Below, piece by piece: positions 23,973 through 33,037 of a stretch of 35,388 nt of DNA; the stretch's first letter is position 1, and each line of letters begins with the position of its first letter. A program made the position numbers and the translations under genes. Under the pieces are notes generated by a model. That model was not told where the DNA came from, searched no databases, and was given only the letters and a program-made list of their open reading frames with translations. Source of the stretch: Coriobacteriales bacterium. Its GTDB lineage: Bacteria > Actinomycetota > Coriobacteriia > Coriobacteriales > Atopobiaceae. Location of the stretch: the NCBI GenBank assembly GCA_030533135.1, contig JAUNJR010000006.1, forward strand, positions 1-35,388. The letters are read 5' to 3'.

Positions 23973-24007
23973 CTGTCCACCGACCCAATGCTGCGAGAAG
24001 GCTGGCG

Positions 24008-27000
24008 TTGGGCTTAACGAATCGAGACATCGTGAGAGCTAAGCACGTCACCTCGTCCCTTGAGTATCGTGACCCGTTTGGTGCGGCCCGCGTGGGCGTT
24101 ACCGTAACCCTGCGGATTGACGTGTGGGACGAACCCGAGGCAACCGCAAAGCTGCGCCTGTGGACTGATGAGGACGGCGAGGAGCTCATCGAGATGGAGA
24201 GCGCCCCGCTCGGTGACGCGATTCGCTTCTCAGCCTCTTTCACGCCTGAGATTGCGCAGATTGTTTGGTACAGCTTTGAGATTACCGCGGCAAACGGCGA
24301 CGTGTGGCGCTATGGCGCCCACCCCGAGCGCTCTACGGGCGAGGGGGCCTTTGCGTACGGCGAGCCGCCTTCGTTCCAGATCACCTGCTACGAGCTCCAG
24401 CGCTCGGTGTTTCCTGACTGGTACAAGAACGGCATCGTGTACCAGATCTTCCCGGACCGCTTCGCCCGTGGCAAGGACTGGGAGGAGCGCGCCGCGGCAG
24501 CTCTGAAGCTGCATCCGAATGGCCCCAAGCGCAAGCTGGTTGACGACTGGTACAAGACCCCCAGCTACAAGAAGGCTGAGGACGGCAGCATCGCCGAGTG
24601 GGAGTTCTACGGCGGCACGCTTGAGGGCATTCGCGAGCATCTTGACTACCTGCAGGGCTTGGGCGTCACGGTCCTCTATCTGAACCCCATCTTCGAGGCG
24701 CAGTCCAACCATCGCTACGACACCGGCAACTACATGCAGATTGATCCGATGCTGGGCGACGAGGAGAGCTTCACGCGTCTCTGCGAGGAAGCGCGCGACC
24801 GTGGCATCTCCATCATTCTTGATGGCGTGTTCAACCACACCGGCGCAGACTCGATGTATTTCAACCGCTTGGGCAACTATGACACCGTCGGCGCATACCA
24901 GAGCCCCGATTCGCCGTATCGCGACTGGTTCAAGCTCTGCGACGACGGCACCTACGAGTGCTGGTGGGGCGTCGACGCGCTTCCTGACCTGAATGAGGAC
25001 AATCCCGACTACCGCAAGCTGATCTGCGGCGAGGATGGCGTGGTGCGCAAGTGGCTGCGCGCTGGTGCGCGCGGTTGGCGCCTGGACGTTGCCGACGAGC
25101 TGCCCGATGACTTCATCGCCGAGATCAAGGCCGCTGAACTGGCCGAGAAGCCCCACGCGCTGCTCATAGGCGAGGTCTGGGAGGACGCCACCACCAAGGT
25201 TGCCTATGGCCAGCTGCGTAAGTACTTCCATGGCCACGAGCTGGACGGCGTCATGAACTATCCGCTGCGCCACGCCGTGCTTGACTTCCTCACCGACAAG
25301 ATTACGGCCGAGGACCTGGCCAATGCCACCGAGCAGCTCTGCGAGAACTACCCGGGAGAGGCCTTCCGCTCTACGCTCAACCTGCTGGGTAGCCATGACC
25401 GCATCCGCCTGATGAACGTGCTGGGCAACTCTCCGCATCGCAGCACGCTGGGCGAGGAGCAGAAGGCCAGCTTTAGGCTGGATAAGGACCACCACAGCCT
25501 CGGTGTGAGCCGTCTGTGGGTCGCCGCCCTTATGCAGATGACGCTCCCCGGCGTTCCCTGCATCTACTACGGTGACGAAGCGGGCATGGAGGGTTACACC
25601 GACCCATACAACCGTGGGCCGTATCCGTGGGGCAAGGAAGACACCAACTGCACCACCATCTATCGCAACGCCATTGCTATTCGTAAGGCTCTGCCGGTGT
25701 TTACACATGGCGTATTCCGTCCGTTCGCGCTGAACGATGACGTGTTTGGCTACTGGCGCCACGACGGCAAGACCTACGCTTGCGTGCTCATCAACCGCAG
25801 CCTCTCAAAGTCTCATACGGTGCGCGTTCCCATGCGTGACGAGGCCGTCTCGGACATCATCTCCGGCCGTCCCGTGAAGGTGGTGGAGGAGAACGGCGAG
25901 AAGAAGGCCGAGATCTTCATGTGGCCGCTCGGCACGTCGGTGCTGTACTTCCACAAGCAGGAGCGCCTGCAGGCTCCCATCGAGCGCGGCATGGGCGTGC
26001 TCGCCCATATCACGAGCGTGCCCAACGACGGCAAGCCAGGCGAGCTGTGCGATCCGTCAAAGCGCTTTGTCGACTGGCTGGCGGAGGCTGGCGTCAAGTA
26101 TTGGCAGATCTTGCCGGTCAATCCCTGCGACCGGTGGGGTTCCCCGTATGCGGGCCTCTCCGCCTTCGCAGGCAACCCCATGCTTGTGGACTGGCCTAAG
26201 GACCGCGAGGGCTACCTCGAGAATCTCGCCAAGGAACCTGAGTACAAGACGTTCTGCGAGAAGCATGACGAGTGGCTGACGCCGTACGCCACGTTCCGCG
26301 CCATCAAGGACCTGCTGGGCGAGGATGCATGGCAGGCTTGGCCCGAGCACTACTGGACGTTCAGCCCCAGTCTCGCGCGCGACAAGAAGCTCGCTGACGG
26401 CGTGGAGCGCAACAAGCGCATCCAGTATGCCTTCCAGGTTCAGTGGAACAGCCTGCGTGCCTATGCAAATCGCCGCGGCATCAAGATCATCGGCGACATG
26501 CCCATGTATGTGTCGAGCGACTCTGCCGACGTGTGGGCGCATCGCGACATCTTCGCGCTCGACAAGGATGGCGCCACCGTTTCTCAGGCCGGCGCTCCGC
26601 CTGATCCGCTGGGCCCCGAGGGCCAGCTGTGGGGTAACCCCACCTTCCGTTGGGACGTGCTCAAGGACCGTGGATACGATTGGTGGATGGCTCGCTTTGA
26701 GCGCATGTTCGAGCTGTACGACTACGTGCGCCTGGACCACTTCCTGGGCTTCTCGTCGTACTACTCCATCCCGCAGGGCAAGACGGCACTTGAGGGCTCC
26801 TGGCGCTTTGGCCCGGGCCTGGACCTGTTCCAGGTGGCGCATGACCGCTTCGGCCAGCTACCCATCATTGCCGAGGACCTCGGCACGGTGACCCCGGCTA
26901 TCCGTGCGCTGGTTGCCGCGACGGGTGCTCCGGGCATGAGCGTCGTCCAGTTTGTGGACGAGGATGTGCGCAACGGCTTCCATCCCGCGCCAGGCGCATG

Positions 27001-27295
27001 CGCCTTTACCGGCACCCATGACACGCAGACGGTCCTGGGTTGGGTCAAGAAGCACTTTGGGCTGCACGGTGCCCAGGCCATGGAGCTGGCAAAGAGGCTG
27101 AACGACTTCGTGCTTGGCTCCGAGAGTGATCTGGCAGTGCTGCCGCTGCAGGATGTACTGCTGCTTGGCGATGACTCTCGCATGAACGTGCCGGGCGTGG
27201 CTGAGGGCAACTGGAGCTGGAAGGCCGAGCGCGAGGACCTGAACGCTTCAAGCGAGTACCTGGCCCAGCTGGTCAAGAAGAGCAAGCGCGGCTAG
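24008..27295 (+). CDS. GH13 alpha-glucosidase/neopullulanase-type enzyme fused to GH77 4-alpha-glucanotransferase (MalQ)
   Basis: This 1095-residue cytoplasmic fusion is predicted to process maltodextrins. Residues 10-120 form a CBM34-like beta domain. The GH13 barrel (about 140-560) has nucleophile D360 (RGWRLDVADELP), acid E389 (LIGEVWED) and D464 (GSHDRIR), with a short beta domain to about 648. The GH77 module starts near 655 (GMGVLAHITSVPN) and has D910 (VRLDHFLGF), E956 (IIAEDLGTV) and D1005 (GTHDTQT). All six catalytic residues are present, so both halves should be active: one hydrolyses alpha-glucosidic bonds, the other transfers glucan chains. The TTG start is chosen because GAGAAGG lies six bases upstream. 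It has its own promoter region and terminator. Confidence 0.92.
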   Translation: MGLTNRDIVRAKHVTSSLEYRDPFGAARVGVTVTLRIDVWDEPEATAKLRLWTDEDGEELIEMESAPLGDAIRFSASFTPEIAQIVWYSFEITAANGDVWRYGAHPERSTGEGAFAYGEPPSFQITCYELQRSVFPDWYKNGIVYQIFPDRFARGKDWEERAAAALKLHPNGPKRKLVDDWYKTPSYKKAEDGSIAEWEFYGGTLEGIREHLDYLQGLGVTVLYLNPIFEAQSNHRYDTGNYMQIDPMLGDEESFTRLCEEARDRGISIILDGVFNHTGADSMYFNRLGNYDTVGAYQSPDSPYRDWFKLCDDGTYECWWGVDALPDLNEDNPDYRKLICGEDGVVRKWLRAGARGWRLDVADELPDDFIAEIKAAELAEKPHALLIGEVWEDATTKVAYGQLRKYFHGHELDGVMNYPLRHAVLDFLTDKITAEDLANATEQLCENYPGEAFRSTLNLLGSHDRIRLMNVLGNSPHRSTLGEEQKASFRLDKDHHSLGVSRLWVAALMQMTLPGVPCIYYGDEAGMEGYTDPYNRGPYPWGKEDTNCTTIYRNAIAIRKALPVFTHGVFRPFALNDDVFGYWRHDGKTYACVLINRSLSKSHTVRVPMRDEAVSDIISGRPVKVVEENGEKKAEIFMWPLGTSVLYFHKQERLQAPIERGMGVLAHITSVPNDGKPGELCDPSKRFVDWLAEAGVKYWQILPVNPCDRWGSPYAGLSAFAGNPMLVDWPKDREGYLENLAKEPEYKTFCEKHDEWLTPYATFRAIKDLLGEDAWQAWPEHYWTFSPSLARDKKLADGVERNKRIQYAFQVQWNSLRAYANRRGIKIIGDMPMYVSSDSADVWAHRDIFALDKDGATVSQAGAPPDPLGPEGQLWGNPTFRWDVLKDRGYDWWMARFERMFELYDYVRLDHFLGFSSYYSIPQGKTALEGSWRFGPGLDLFQVAHDRFGQLPIIAEDLGTVTPAIRALVAATGAPGMSVVQFVDEDVRNGFHPAPGACAFTGTHDTQTVLGWVKKHFGLHGAQAMELAKRLNDFVLGSESDLAVLPLQDVLLLGDDSRMNVPGVAEGNWSWKAEREDLNASSEYLAQLVKKSKRG

Positions 27296-27316
27296 TTACC
27301 GCCTTTAGTTTTGAAT

Positions 27317-27366
27317 AATGACCTGTCGCCTTGTCACAATTATGGCAAGGTGGCAGGTCATTTGTC
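27317..27366 (+). terminator. Terminator after the GH13-GH77 gene
   Basis: A 17-bp stem (27317-27333 with 27346-27362, two G-U pairs) and a 12-base loop are followed by TTTG. With AAT at the left foot it may also work on the other strand. Confidence 0.75.
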
Positions 27367-27428
27367 ATAAGCAGCGGGGCTCCTCGTGGGTCGGGTATCA
27401 TGGCTGTAGAGAACGACGAACCGCATTA

Positions 27429-27451
27429 CCCGCGAGCCTTGCGCTCGCGGG
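27429..27451 (+). other. Stem-loop in the mfd leader
   Basis: CCCGCGAG pairs with CTCGCGGG over a 7-base loop and is followed by TTTG, 27 bases before the mfd start. It may act as an attenuator or leader structure. A TATCAT hexamer (27396-27401) upstream could be the mfd -10. Confidence 0.45.
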
Positions 27452-27477
27452 TTTGCCTGCATAGAGAAGGAACGTGC

Positions 27478-30400
27478 ATGTTCATCGACCGCGTTGCTCA
27501 GCAGCTGTTGATGGCGCCAGAGCTGAGGGACATTCTTCGCGACCTGCGAGATGGCAAGGACGCTATGTTGGCGGTGGGCCAGAGCGGCCGTTCGCTGGTC
27601 ATGGCGTCGCTGTGGGCCAACGATCCGCGGCCGTGCCTGTTGGTGGTGCCTGGCGAGGAGACGGCAGACCGCATGGCTCGCGCACTGGCCGCGTGGCTCG
27701 GCATGGACCGCGTGGCCCGATATCCCGAGAGGCGGGACTGGCCTTGGTCGGACAAGCCCGCAGATGACGCGGTCGTCGGCGCGCGCTGCGCCGCGGTAGC
27801 CCGCCTTGCTGCGGGGGAACCGTGCGTGGTGGTTGCCAGTGGTCGCGCGCTGCTGCGTCGCGTCCCGCCAGTGGGGTCTGGCTACTATGCCTCGTGCACG
27901 TTTTCTGTTGGTGACGAAGTCGAGTTTGAGGACGTGCCGCGCCTTTTGGTCGGGATGGGCTACACCGACACGGGAGATGTTGACGGAGCTGGCACCTTTC
28001 ATGTGCACGGCGACACGGTGGACGTCTGGCCAGCACAGGCGACGTCTCCGGTACGCGTTGAGTTCTTCGGCGACGAGGTTGACCGCGTGCGGCGTATGGT
28101 GCCCTCAACGGGACAGACCATTGGTGAGCTTGAGTCGGTGACCATCTCACCGTGCCGCGAGCTCGCCCTGACGGATGAGACGGTTGCGCACGCCAAACGG
28201 GCGCTGTTCCGCGCGGCTCGTGACGACACCCGCGTGGCTGCCGACTTGGAGCTCATTGAGCAGCGGGCGGCGGACCCCTCGCTCGACCGCTATCTGGAGG
28301 AGCTATACGGCTCCACGGCGTCGCCCATTGACCACGTGTCAAAGAATGCACTGGTCGTGCTGGCCGAACCGCGCGCTCTCTTTGATGACTGCCAGCGTGC
28401 GTGGGACGAGATCTCTGCTGCTGCGGGAGCTGCACGCATTACCCCAGATGCTCTCTACACCAACCCACGGCAGCTAGACTTTGGCAAACAGCAACGGCTG
28501 AGCTTCTCGTCCATGCTGCGCGCGGGAACGTCCGTGACGGCGGAGCTTGTCGTGCGCCAGCCGGGTATTGCTGGCTCAGACTCGAAGCTTCTAGGCCGAG
28601 TGCGGCAGCTGACGCGCGACGGGTGCGTGGTGGTGTTCACCGTGCCCGATCGTGGCGCGCGCGAATCGCTGAAACTGCACTTCACCGACGAGGGCATTCC
28701 CATCGTCGAGTCCCTTGCCGCTGCGCCAGAAAACCGTGACAAGCCGGCGGGCCATAGCCTGCGTCATGGGATGGTGACGTTCACGGACTTGCCGGTGCCC
28801 GCGGGTATCGTCATCCCGTCTGCCAAGCTTGCGGTGCTGTCGGTGTCCGACCTGACGGCACGCATGGCAAAGAGCCGTCGCGCGCGTCGCCGTGTGGACC
28901 CGACGAGCATCACGTTCCCCTTCAAGCCAGGTGACTACGTGGTGCACGCCACGCACGGCATTGCGCTCTTCTCGGACATCGTCCGCCAAGAAGTCGCTGG
29001 TCGCGAGCGCGATTACTTTCTGCTGGAATACGCTGGCGGCGACAAGCTCTTTGTCCCGCTCGAGCAGGTTGACCGCATCACGCGCTACGTCGGTCCGGAT
29101 GGCAGCAGCCCTCGCCTCACTCGTCTGAACACGGCGGACTGGTCCCGTGCGACGGGCAAGGCGCGCAAGTCGGCCAAGAAGCTGGCATTTGACCTGGTAG
29201 ATCTTTATACAAGGCGCTCGTCGGTACAGGGGCTGGCCTTCTCACCCGACACTCCAGCGCAGGAGGAGATGGAAGCAAGCTTCCCGTACGAGACCACGCC
29301 TGACCAGGAAGCTGCCATCGCGGACATCAAGGCGGATATGGAAGCGCCCAAGCCCATGGATCGACTGCTTTGCGGCGACGTTGGCTTTGGCAAGACGGAG
29401 GTGGCTCTGCGCGCGGCGTTCAAGTGCTGCCAGGACCTCAAGCAGGTCATGGTGCTTTGTCCTACGACCATCTTGGCACAGCAGCACTTTGAGACGTTCT
29501 TCCAGCGCTTTACCCCCTTTGACCTGAGGGTAGAGGTGCTCAGCCGCTTTGTGACCCCAGCTCGGCAGCGAAAGGTGCTGGCGGGGTTTGCCGATGGCTC
29601 GGTCAACGTGCTTATCGGCACGCACCGACTGCTCTCTGCCGACATCAACCCCTATGACCTGGGCCTCGTCATCATCGACGAGGAGCAGCGCTTTGGCGTG
29701 CAGCACAAGGAGCAGCTCAAGAACATGCGTGAGCAGGTTGACGTCCTGACACTGTCAGCCACGCCGATTCCACGCACCATGCAGATGGCCATGAGCGGTG
29801 TGCGTGACATGAGCCTCATCATGACACCGCCGCCGGGACGCCTGCCAGTGAAGGTGGTGGTTGGGGAATACGACCCCGACCTGGTGAGTGCTGCCATCCG
29901 AGAGGAGATACAGCGCCATGGGCAGGTGTATTACGTCTCTAACCGTGTGACGACCATTGATGACGCGGTGGGACGCGTGATGGAAGCCGCGCCTGAGGCA
30001 CGCGTGCGGGTTGCGCACGGCCAAATGAGCGCGCGCGAGGTAGAGGACGTGATGCTGGAGTTCTCCGAGCACGAGTGCGACGTGCTTGTGGCAACCACCA
30101 TCATCGAGAGCGGCATCGACAATCCGCGTACGAACACGCTCATCATCGAGGACTCGCAGCGGCTTGGCCTTGCGCAGCTCTACCAGCTGAAGGGCCGCGT
30201 GGGACGCGGGCGCGTGCAGGCATATGCGTACTTCATGTTCCCGCCCGAGTTGCCGTTGACGCCAGAGGCGACCGATCGCCTGACCGCCATCAATGAGTAC
30301 CAGGACCTTGGCAGCGGCATGAAGATCGCCATGCGCGACCTGGAGATTAGGGGCGCGGGCTCGTTGATGGGCGCTGAGCAGCACGGAAACCTTTCGAGCG

Positions 30401-30915
30401 TGGGCTTCGACCTCTTCACCCAGATGCTGGGCCAAGCCGTGGCCGAGGCGCGCGGCGAGACGCCCGAGATGGAGATGGCCGAAATCACGCTTAACTTGCC
30501 GGCTGACTTCTATCTGGCTGACGAGTATCTGCCTGAGGTGGACAAACGTGTGCTTGCGTACCGCAAGGTGGCTGCAGCCGTAGATTTGGCTGAGATCGAC
30601 GCCCTTCAGCAGGAGCTCGAGAGCACGTGGGGCGCTCTGCCGCTGGCTGGCCGCAACCTGCTGGACCGCGCACGCATCCGCATACGTGCGCAGCGACTAG
30701 GCTGCACGTCAGTAGCTCTCACCAGCGGTCGCATCGTCTATCTGGGGGTGGACGTGCCGCGCGACGTGGCGTTTAAGTTCAAGCAGAAGCGCGCCATCAT
30801 CTATCCCAAGACCAAAAAGCTTGCCTATCCGTTCCACACTGGTAAGGAAGAGCTGCTTCCTGCGGCTTTGGGCGTTCTGGAGGAAATCGGCGGAGACGAC
30901 GAGACGGACGAGTAG
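27478..30915 (+). CDS. mfd: Transcription-repair coupling factor
   Basis: Mfd removes RNA polymerase stalled at DNA lesions and recruits UvrA. The 1145 residues show the full architecture: an N-terminal UvrB-like part without a Walker lysine, a polymerase-interacting domain around residue 480 ([16 protein letters not shown]), and the RecG-like motor with Walker [10 protein letters not shown] (633-641, K639), DEEQ (734-737), [19 protein letters not shown] and the QLKGRVGRG motif. A C-terminal TRCF domain follows. AGAAGGA precedes the chosen ATG; upstream in-frame ATGs would include a leader hairpin. It converges on the WYL regulator gene, with stop codons two bases apart. Confidence 0.97.
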   Translation: MFIDRVAQQLLMAPELRDILRDLRDGKDAMLAVGQSGRSLVMASLWANDPRPCLLVVPGEETADRMARALAAWLGMDRVARYPERRDWPWSDKPADDAVVGARCAAVARLAAGEPCVVVASGRALLRRVPPVGSGYYASCTFSVGDEVEFEDVPRLLVGMGYTDTGDVDGAGTFHVHGDTVDVWPAQATSPVRVEFFGDEVDRVRRMVPSTGQTIGELESVTISPCRELALTDETVAHAKRALFRAARDDTRVAADLELIEQRAADPSLDRYLEELYGSTASPIDHVSKNALVVLAEPRALFDDCQRAWDEISAAAGAARITPDALYTNPRQLDFGKQQRLSFSSMLRAGTSVTAELVVRQPGIAGSDSKLLGRVRQLTRDGCVVVFTVPDRGARESLKLHFTDEGIPIVESLAAAPENRDKPAGHSLRHGMVTFTDLPVPAGIVIPSAKLAVLSVSDLTARMAKSRRARRRVDPTSITFPFKPGDYVVHATHGIALFSDIVRQEVAGRERDYFLLEYAGGDKLFVPLEQVDRITRYVGPDGSSPRLTRLNTADWSRATGKARKSAKKLAFDLVDLYTRRSSVQGLAFSPDTPAQEEMEASFPYETTPDQEAAIADIKADMEAPKPMDRLLCGDVGFGKTEVALRAAFKCCQDLKQVMVLCPTTILAQQHFETFFQRFTPFDLRVEVLSRFVTPARQRKVLAGFADGSVNVLIGTHRLLSADINPYDLGLVIIDEEQRFGVQHKEQLKNMREQVDVLTLSATPIPRTMQMAMSGVRDMSLIMTPPPGRLPVKVVVGEYDPDLVSAAIREEIQRHGQVYYVSNRVTTIDDAVGRVMEAAPEARVRVAHGQMSAREVEDVMLEFSEHECDVLVATTIIESGIDNPRTNTLIIEDSQRLGLAQLYQLKGRVGRGRVQAYAYFMFPPELPLTPEATDRLTAINEYQDLGSGMKIAMRDLEIRGAGSLMGAEQHGNLSSVGFDLFTQMLGQAVAEARGETPEMEMAEITLNLPADFYLADEYLPEVDKRVLAYRKVAAAVDLAEIDALQQELESTWGALPLAGRNLLDRARIRIRAQRLGCTSVALTSGRIVYLGVDVPRDVAFKFKQKRAIIYPKTKKLAYPFHTGKEELLPAALGVLEEIGGDDETDE

Positions 30916-30916
30916 C

Positions 30917-30949
30917 GTTATGGCAAGTCGCCTATCGACTTGCCATAAC
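30917..30949. terminator. Bidirectional hairpin shared by mfd and the WYL regulator
   Basis: A perfect 14-bp stem (GTTATGGCAAGTCG with its complement) has a CCTAT loop. It starts one base after the mfd stop and covers the last ten codons and the stop of the convergent gene. No T run is seen on either side, so its strength as a terminator is uncertain. Confidence 0.6.
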
Positions 30950-32852
30950 CGCGCGCAAGGGAGGCGAGCTCGTCATCCGAGGTTGTTGCCAGCGAACCGC
31001 AGGCGGCAAGATGGCGCGGCAGCCACATGCCACCGTAGAACGGCAGCTGCGTAACGATGGCCTTACCCCGCGTTCCCAGGACTTCCAAACGGGGCCATTC
31101 AAGCAGGTCAAGCATCGTATGGCCAGAGAACGTGATGCCCACCATGCGCTCCTGCCGTTGTGTCGGAGCGTCAGGCACGGGCTCATCTTCAAGCACCCGC
31201 GCAATGTGGACGTCGGCCATGCGGTCGATGCGGAACGTACGCTGTGCCCGTCGCCCATAGTCAAAGGTATCCAGATACCAGAACTCGTCCACATGGCGGA
31301 TTGCCTGAGGGGCCACGCGCCGCGGCGCAGGATGGGCCTGCCCCATGGCTTGGTACGAGAACGTGAGGGCTGCACCAGCAGAAATTGCGCGGGAGCATGC
31401 CTCCAGCGTCTCGTTCTGGTCCTGCGTGAGGGCTGCCTCGATATGCGCGGTTACGTCGGCCTCGCTGAGGCTGGTCGGCGCAAAGGCTTCGAGGACATCC
31501 ACGCGCAGGGGATCTTCGGGAGCAAAGCCTAGCTCATCAAGGGCGGCCACCAGCGCCTGTGCCTCCGCGGTCGTAAGACGGATGGGTCGTCCCGTCACGC
31601 CTTGGGACCGGCTGAGCACAACGCCGTTGTCATCGGCAAGCGCAAGGGGCAGCTGGTAGTCCGTATCGGTGCAAGCGGTCAGAATCAAATTGATGAGCAG
31701 CGTTGCCCGCTCCACAGATACGCCAAGGCGCGCTGCCACGCTGGCGGGAGTGAGGGTTGCTCCCTCGGTGCCCAAAGAGCTAACCAACACCATAAGCTCG
31801 CGCATCGTGTCCGACCCGCCCTTGCGGCCACGTTGGCCGGGCATGGTGCGTTGAGATAAGGGCTCGTAGTCTTTGGGCTGGGGTACTGCCTGTGCCACGG
31901 ACGCCTCCTGCAAGATGTGCTGCCAGGCGTCAGCCAGCTCGGCGGGGGCTATCGGCTTCATGTCTGCGGCGATGGCCCACCGTGCCGCGGCCACGACATC
32001 GCTCACGCCAACCGAACGAGCGCCATCGGCCAAGACATCGGCACGACGGTCGAGCTCGGCAAGCATGTCAGCATCAGCGCTCGGGCCTGGCATGAGCTGT
32101 GCCGTGCAGGTCGTGAGCCCAAGCTGGAAGGGAAGCAGCATGTGGTCATCTACGCAGAAGTCCTCAGGAATGGCAAAGCGACCCTTTTCCTGACGTGCCT
32201 TGGCAACGCGATCAATCCTGAACGTGCGCAGGGACTGGCTATCAACGCCCGTCTTGCCCGCTTGTGCGCATACAAAATAGAGGTTGCCGCGCAGCCCAAA
32301 GTGGCCATACGGCGCGACGGTGCGCTCCGTTGTGTTGCCGCGGGCGTCCACGTAGGTAATGGAGGCAAGATGGCCCTGCTCCATACACGCGAGCATGACC
32401 TGAAGGGGGCCGTGGCTGTGCTGGGCGGGGTCAAGTCGCGCCGCCGTGAGCGTGCCAAAGGCGTGATCAATCTTGGCGAGCGCCAGGCGCAGCTCGTTTC
32501 GGTAGGCAAAGGAGGGGTCGGCCACCAGTTGCGTACACAAAACGTCCAACATCAGGGCGTCATCGGCGGAGAGGGTCGAGCCGTCTGCAAACGAATGCTC
32601 GTCAGCCTGCCAAAGGGCATCGCGCTCCGTGATGCCAACCTGACGGATGACGAGCCCACACTCCACAAGCTTGATGCGGTCGCGCGAGAACTTGCGGCGA
32701 AACGAATCGTCGGAGAGGTCCTGATAGTGCGCGGCGTGAACCTCGTCCGAGGAAATGGGCGACTTTGCGTTTGAGAAGGCAATCGCCAATGCGCAGAGGC
32801 GTCGCGCCTGCTCGTCATCGCTGGTAAGTGACGGATATGGTGTGTCTGTCAC
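30918..32852 (-). CDS. PafBC-like fused double WYL-domain transcriptional regulator
   Basis: The 644-residue protein has two consecutive modules, each a helix-turn-helix followed by a WYL domain. The first has ARRLCALAIAFSNAKSPISS...DSFRRKFSRDRIKLVECG (16-66) and WYL1 at about 160-215. The second has TMRELMVLVSSLG...TPASVAARLGVSVERATLL (349-386) and WYL2 at about 493-545 (WYLDTFDYGRRAQRTFRIDRM). This is the order of the actinobacterial PafB and PafC proteins, which jointly activate a LexA-independent DNA damage response, here in one chain. Location opposite mfd fits that role. The GTG start follows GGAAGGG; a longer frame to 33050 overlaps the next gene's leader. The target genes are unknown. 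Confidence 0.85.
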   Translation of the reverse strand: MTDTPYPSLTSDDEQARRLCALAIAFSNAKSPISSDEVHAAHYQDLSDDSFRRKFSRDRIKLVECGLVIRQVGITERDALWQADEHSFADGSTLSADDALMLDVLCTQLVADPSFAYRNELRLALAKIDHAFGTLTAARLDPAQHSHGPLQVMLACMEQGHLASITYVDARGNTTERTVAPYGHFGLRGNLYFVCAQAGKTGVDSQSLRTFRIDRVAKARQEKGRFAIPEDFCVDDHMLLPFQLGLTTCTAQLMPGPSADADMLAELDRRADVLADGARSVGVSDVVAAARWAIAADMKPIAPAELADAWQHILQEASVAQAVPQPKDYEPLSQRTMPGQRGRKGGSDTMRELMVLVSSLGTEGATLTPASVAARLGVSVERATLLINLILTACTDTDYQLPLALADDNGVVLSRSQGVTGRPIRLTTAEAQALVAALDELGFAPEDPLRVDVLEAFAPTSLSEADVTAHIEAALTQDQNETLEACSRAISAGAALTFSYQAMGQAHPAPRRVAPQAIRHVDEFWYLDTFDYGRRAQRTFRIDRMADVHIARVLEDEPVPDAPTQRQERMVGITFSGHTMLDLLEWPRLEVLGTRGKAIVTQLPFYGGMWLPRHLAACGSLATTSDDELASLARGYGKSIGDLP

Positions 32853-32885
32853 GGTGTTTCCCTTCCGCCGTACGGTCTGGCAACC

Positions 32886-32891
32886 ATTGTA
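32886..32891 (-). promoter_or_regulatory. Candidate -10 of the WYL regulator gene
   Basis: TACAAT on the minus strand lies 34 bases before the GTG start. The -35 is poor, which suits an activator-dependent or autoregulated promoter. Confidence 0.35.
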
Positions 32892-32892
32892 G

Positions 32893-32906
32893 CGAACAGA
32901 AGTTTG
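32893..32906. promoter_or_regulatory. LexA/DinR-like SOS box
   Basis: CGAACAGAAGTTTG matches the Gram-positive box CGAAC-N4-GTTCG at all but one base. It sits directly next to the TACAAT hexamer, between the presumed -35 and -10 of the WYL regulator, where a repressor would block transcription. The M28-like gene diverges about 130 bases away. Confidence 0.4.
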
Positions 32907-32980
32907 GTTTGCTGGGGCAGCATATACCGAGGTGCTATGTTTCGTTAGCGACGCAAAGCCCATTTGTGGTGCCATAAGAC

Positions 32981-32990
32981 GTATACTTGA
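32981..32990 (+). promoter_or_regulatory. Candidate promoter element of the M28-like gene
   Basis: GTATACTTGA is identical to the element before dnaX (1493-1502). Its TATACT lies 50 bases before the ATG. No clear -35 is seen. Confidence 0.4.
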
Positions 32991-33037
32991 ACGACTAATG
33001 GCTCTGGACCGTACGCGTGCAGTGAAGGAAGAGTAGC

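Larger units (their letters stand above)
23460..24007. other. Gene-free, repeat-rich region between glgA and the GH13-GH77 gene
   Basis: No credible gene is seen; the short frames here cross the repeats and lack ribosome binding sites. The stretch holds four 28-bp repeats in a symmetric, evenly spaced array, at least one degenerate copy (23853-23880), a C-rich/G-rich stem-loop (23878-23901), a partial copy ending ACGATATGAACAG (23911-23923), an inverted repeat (23936-23952) and a half copy at the promoter of the next gene. Confidence 0.8.
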
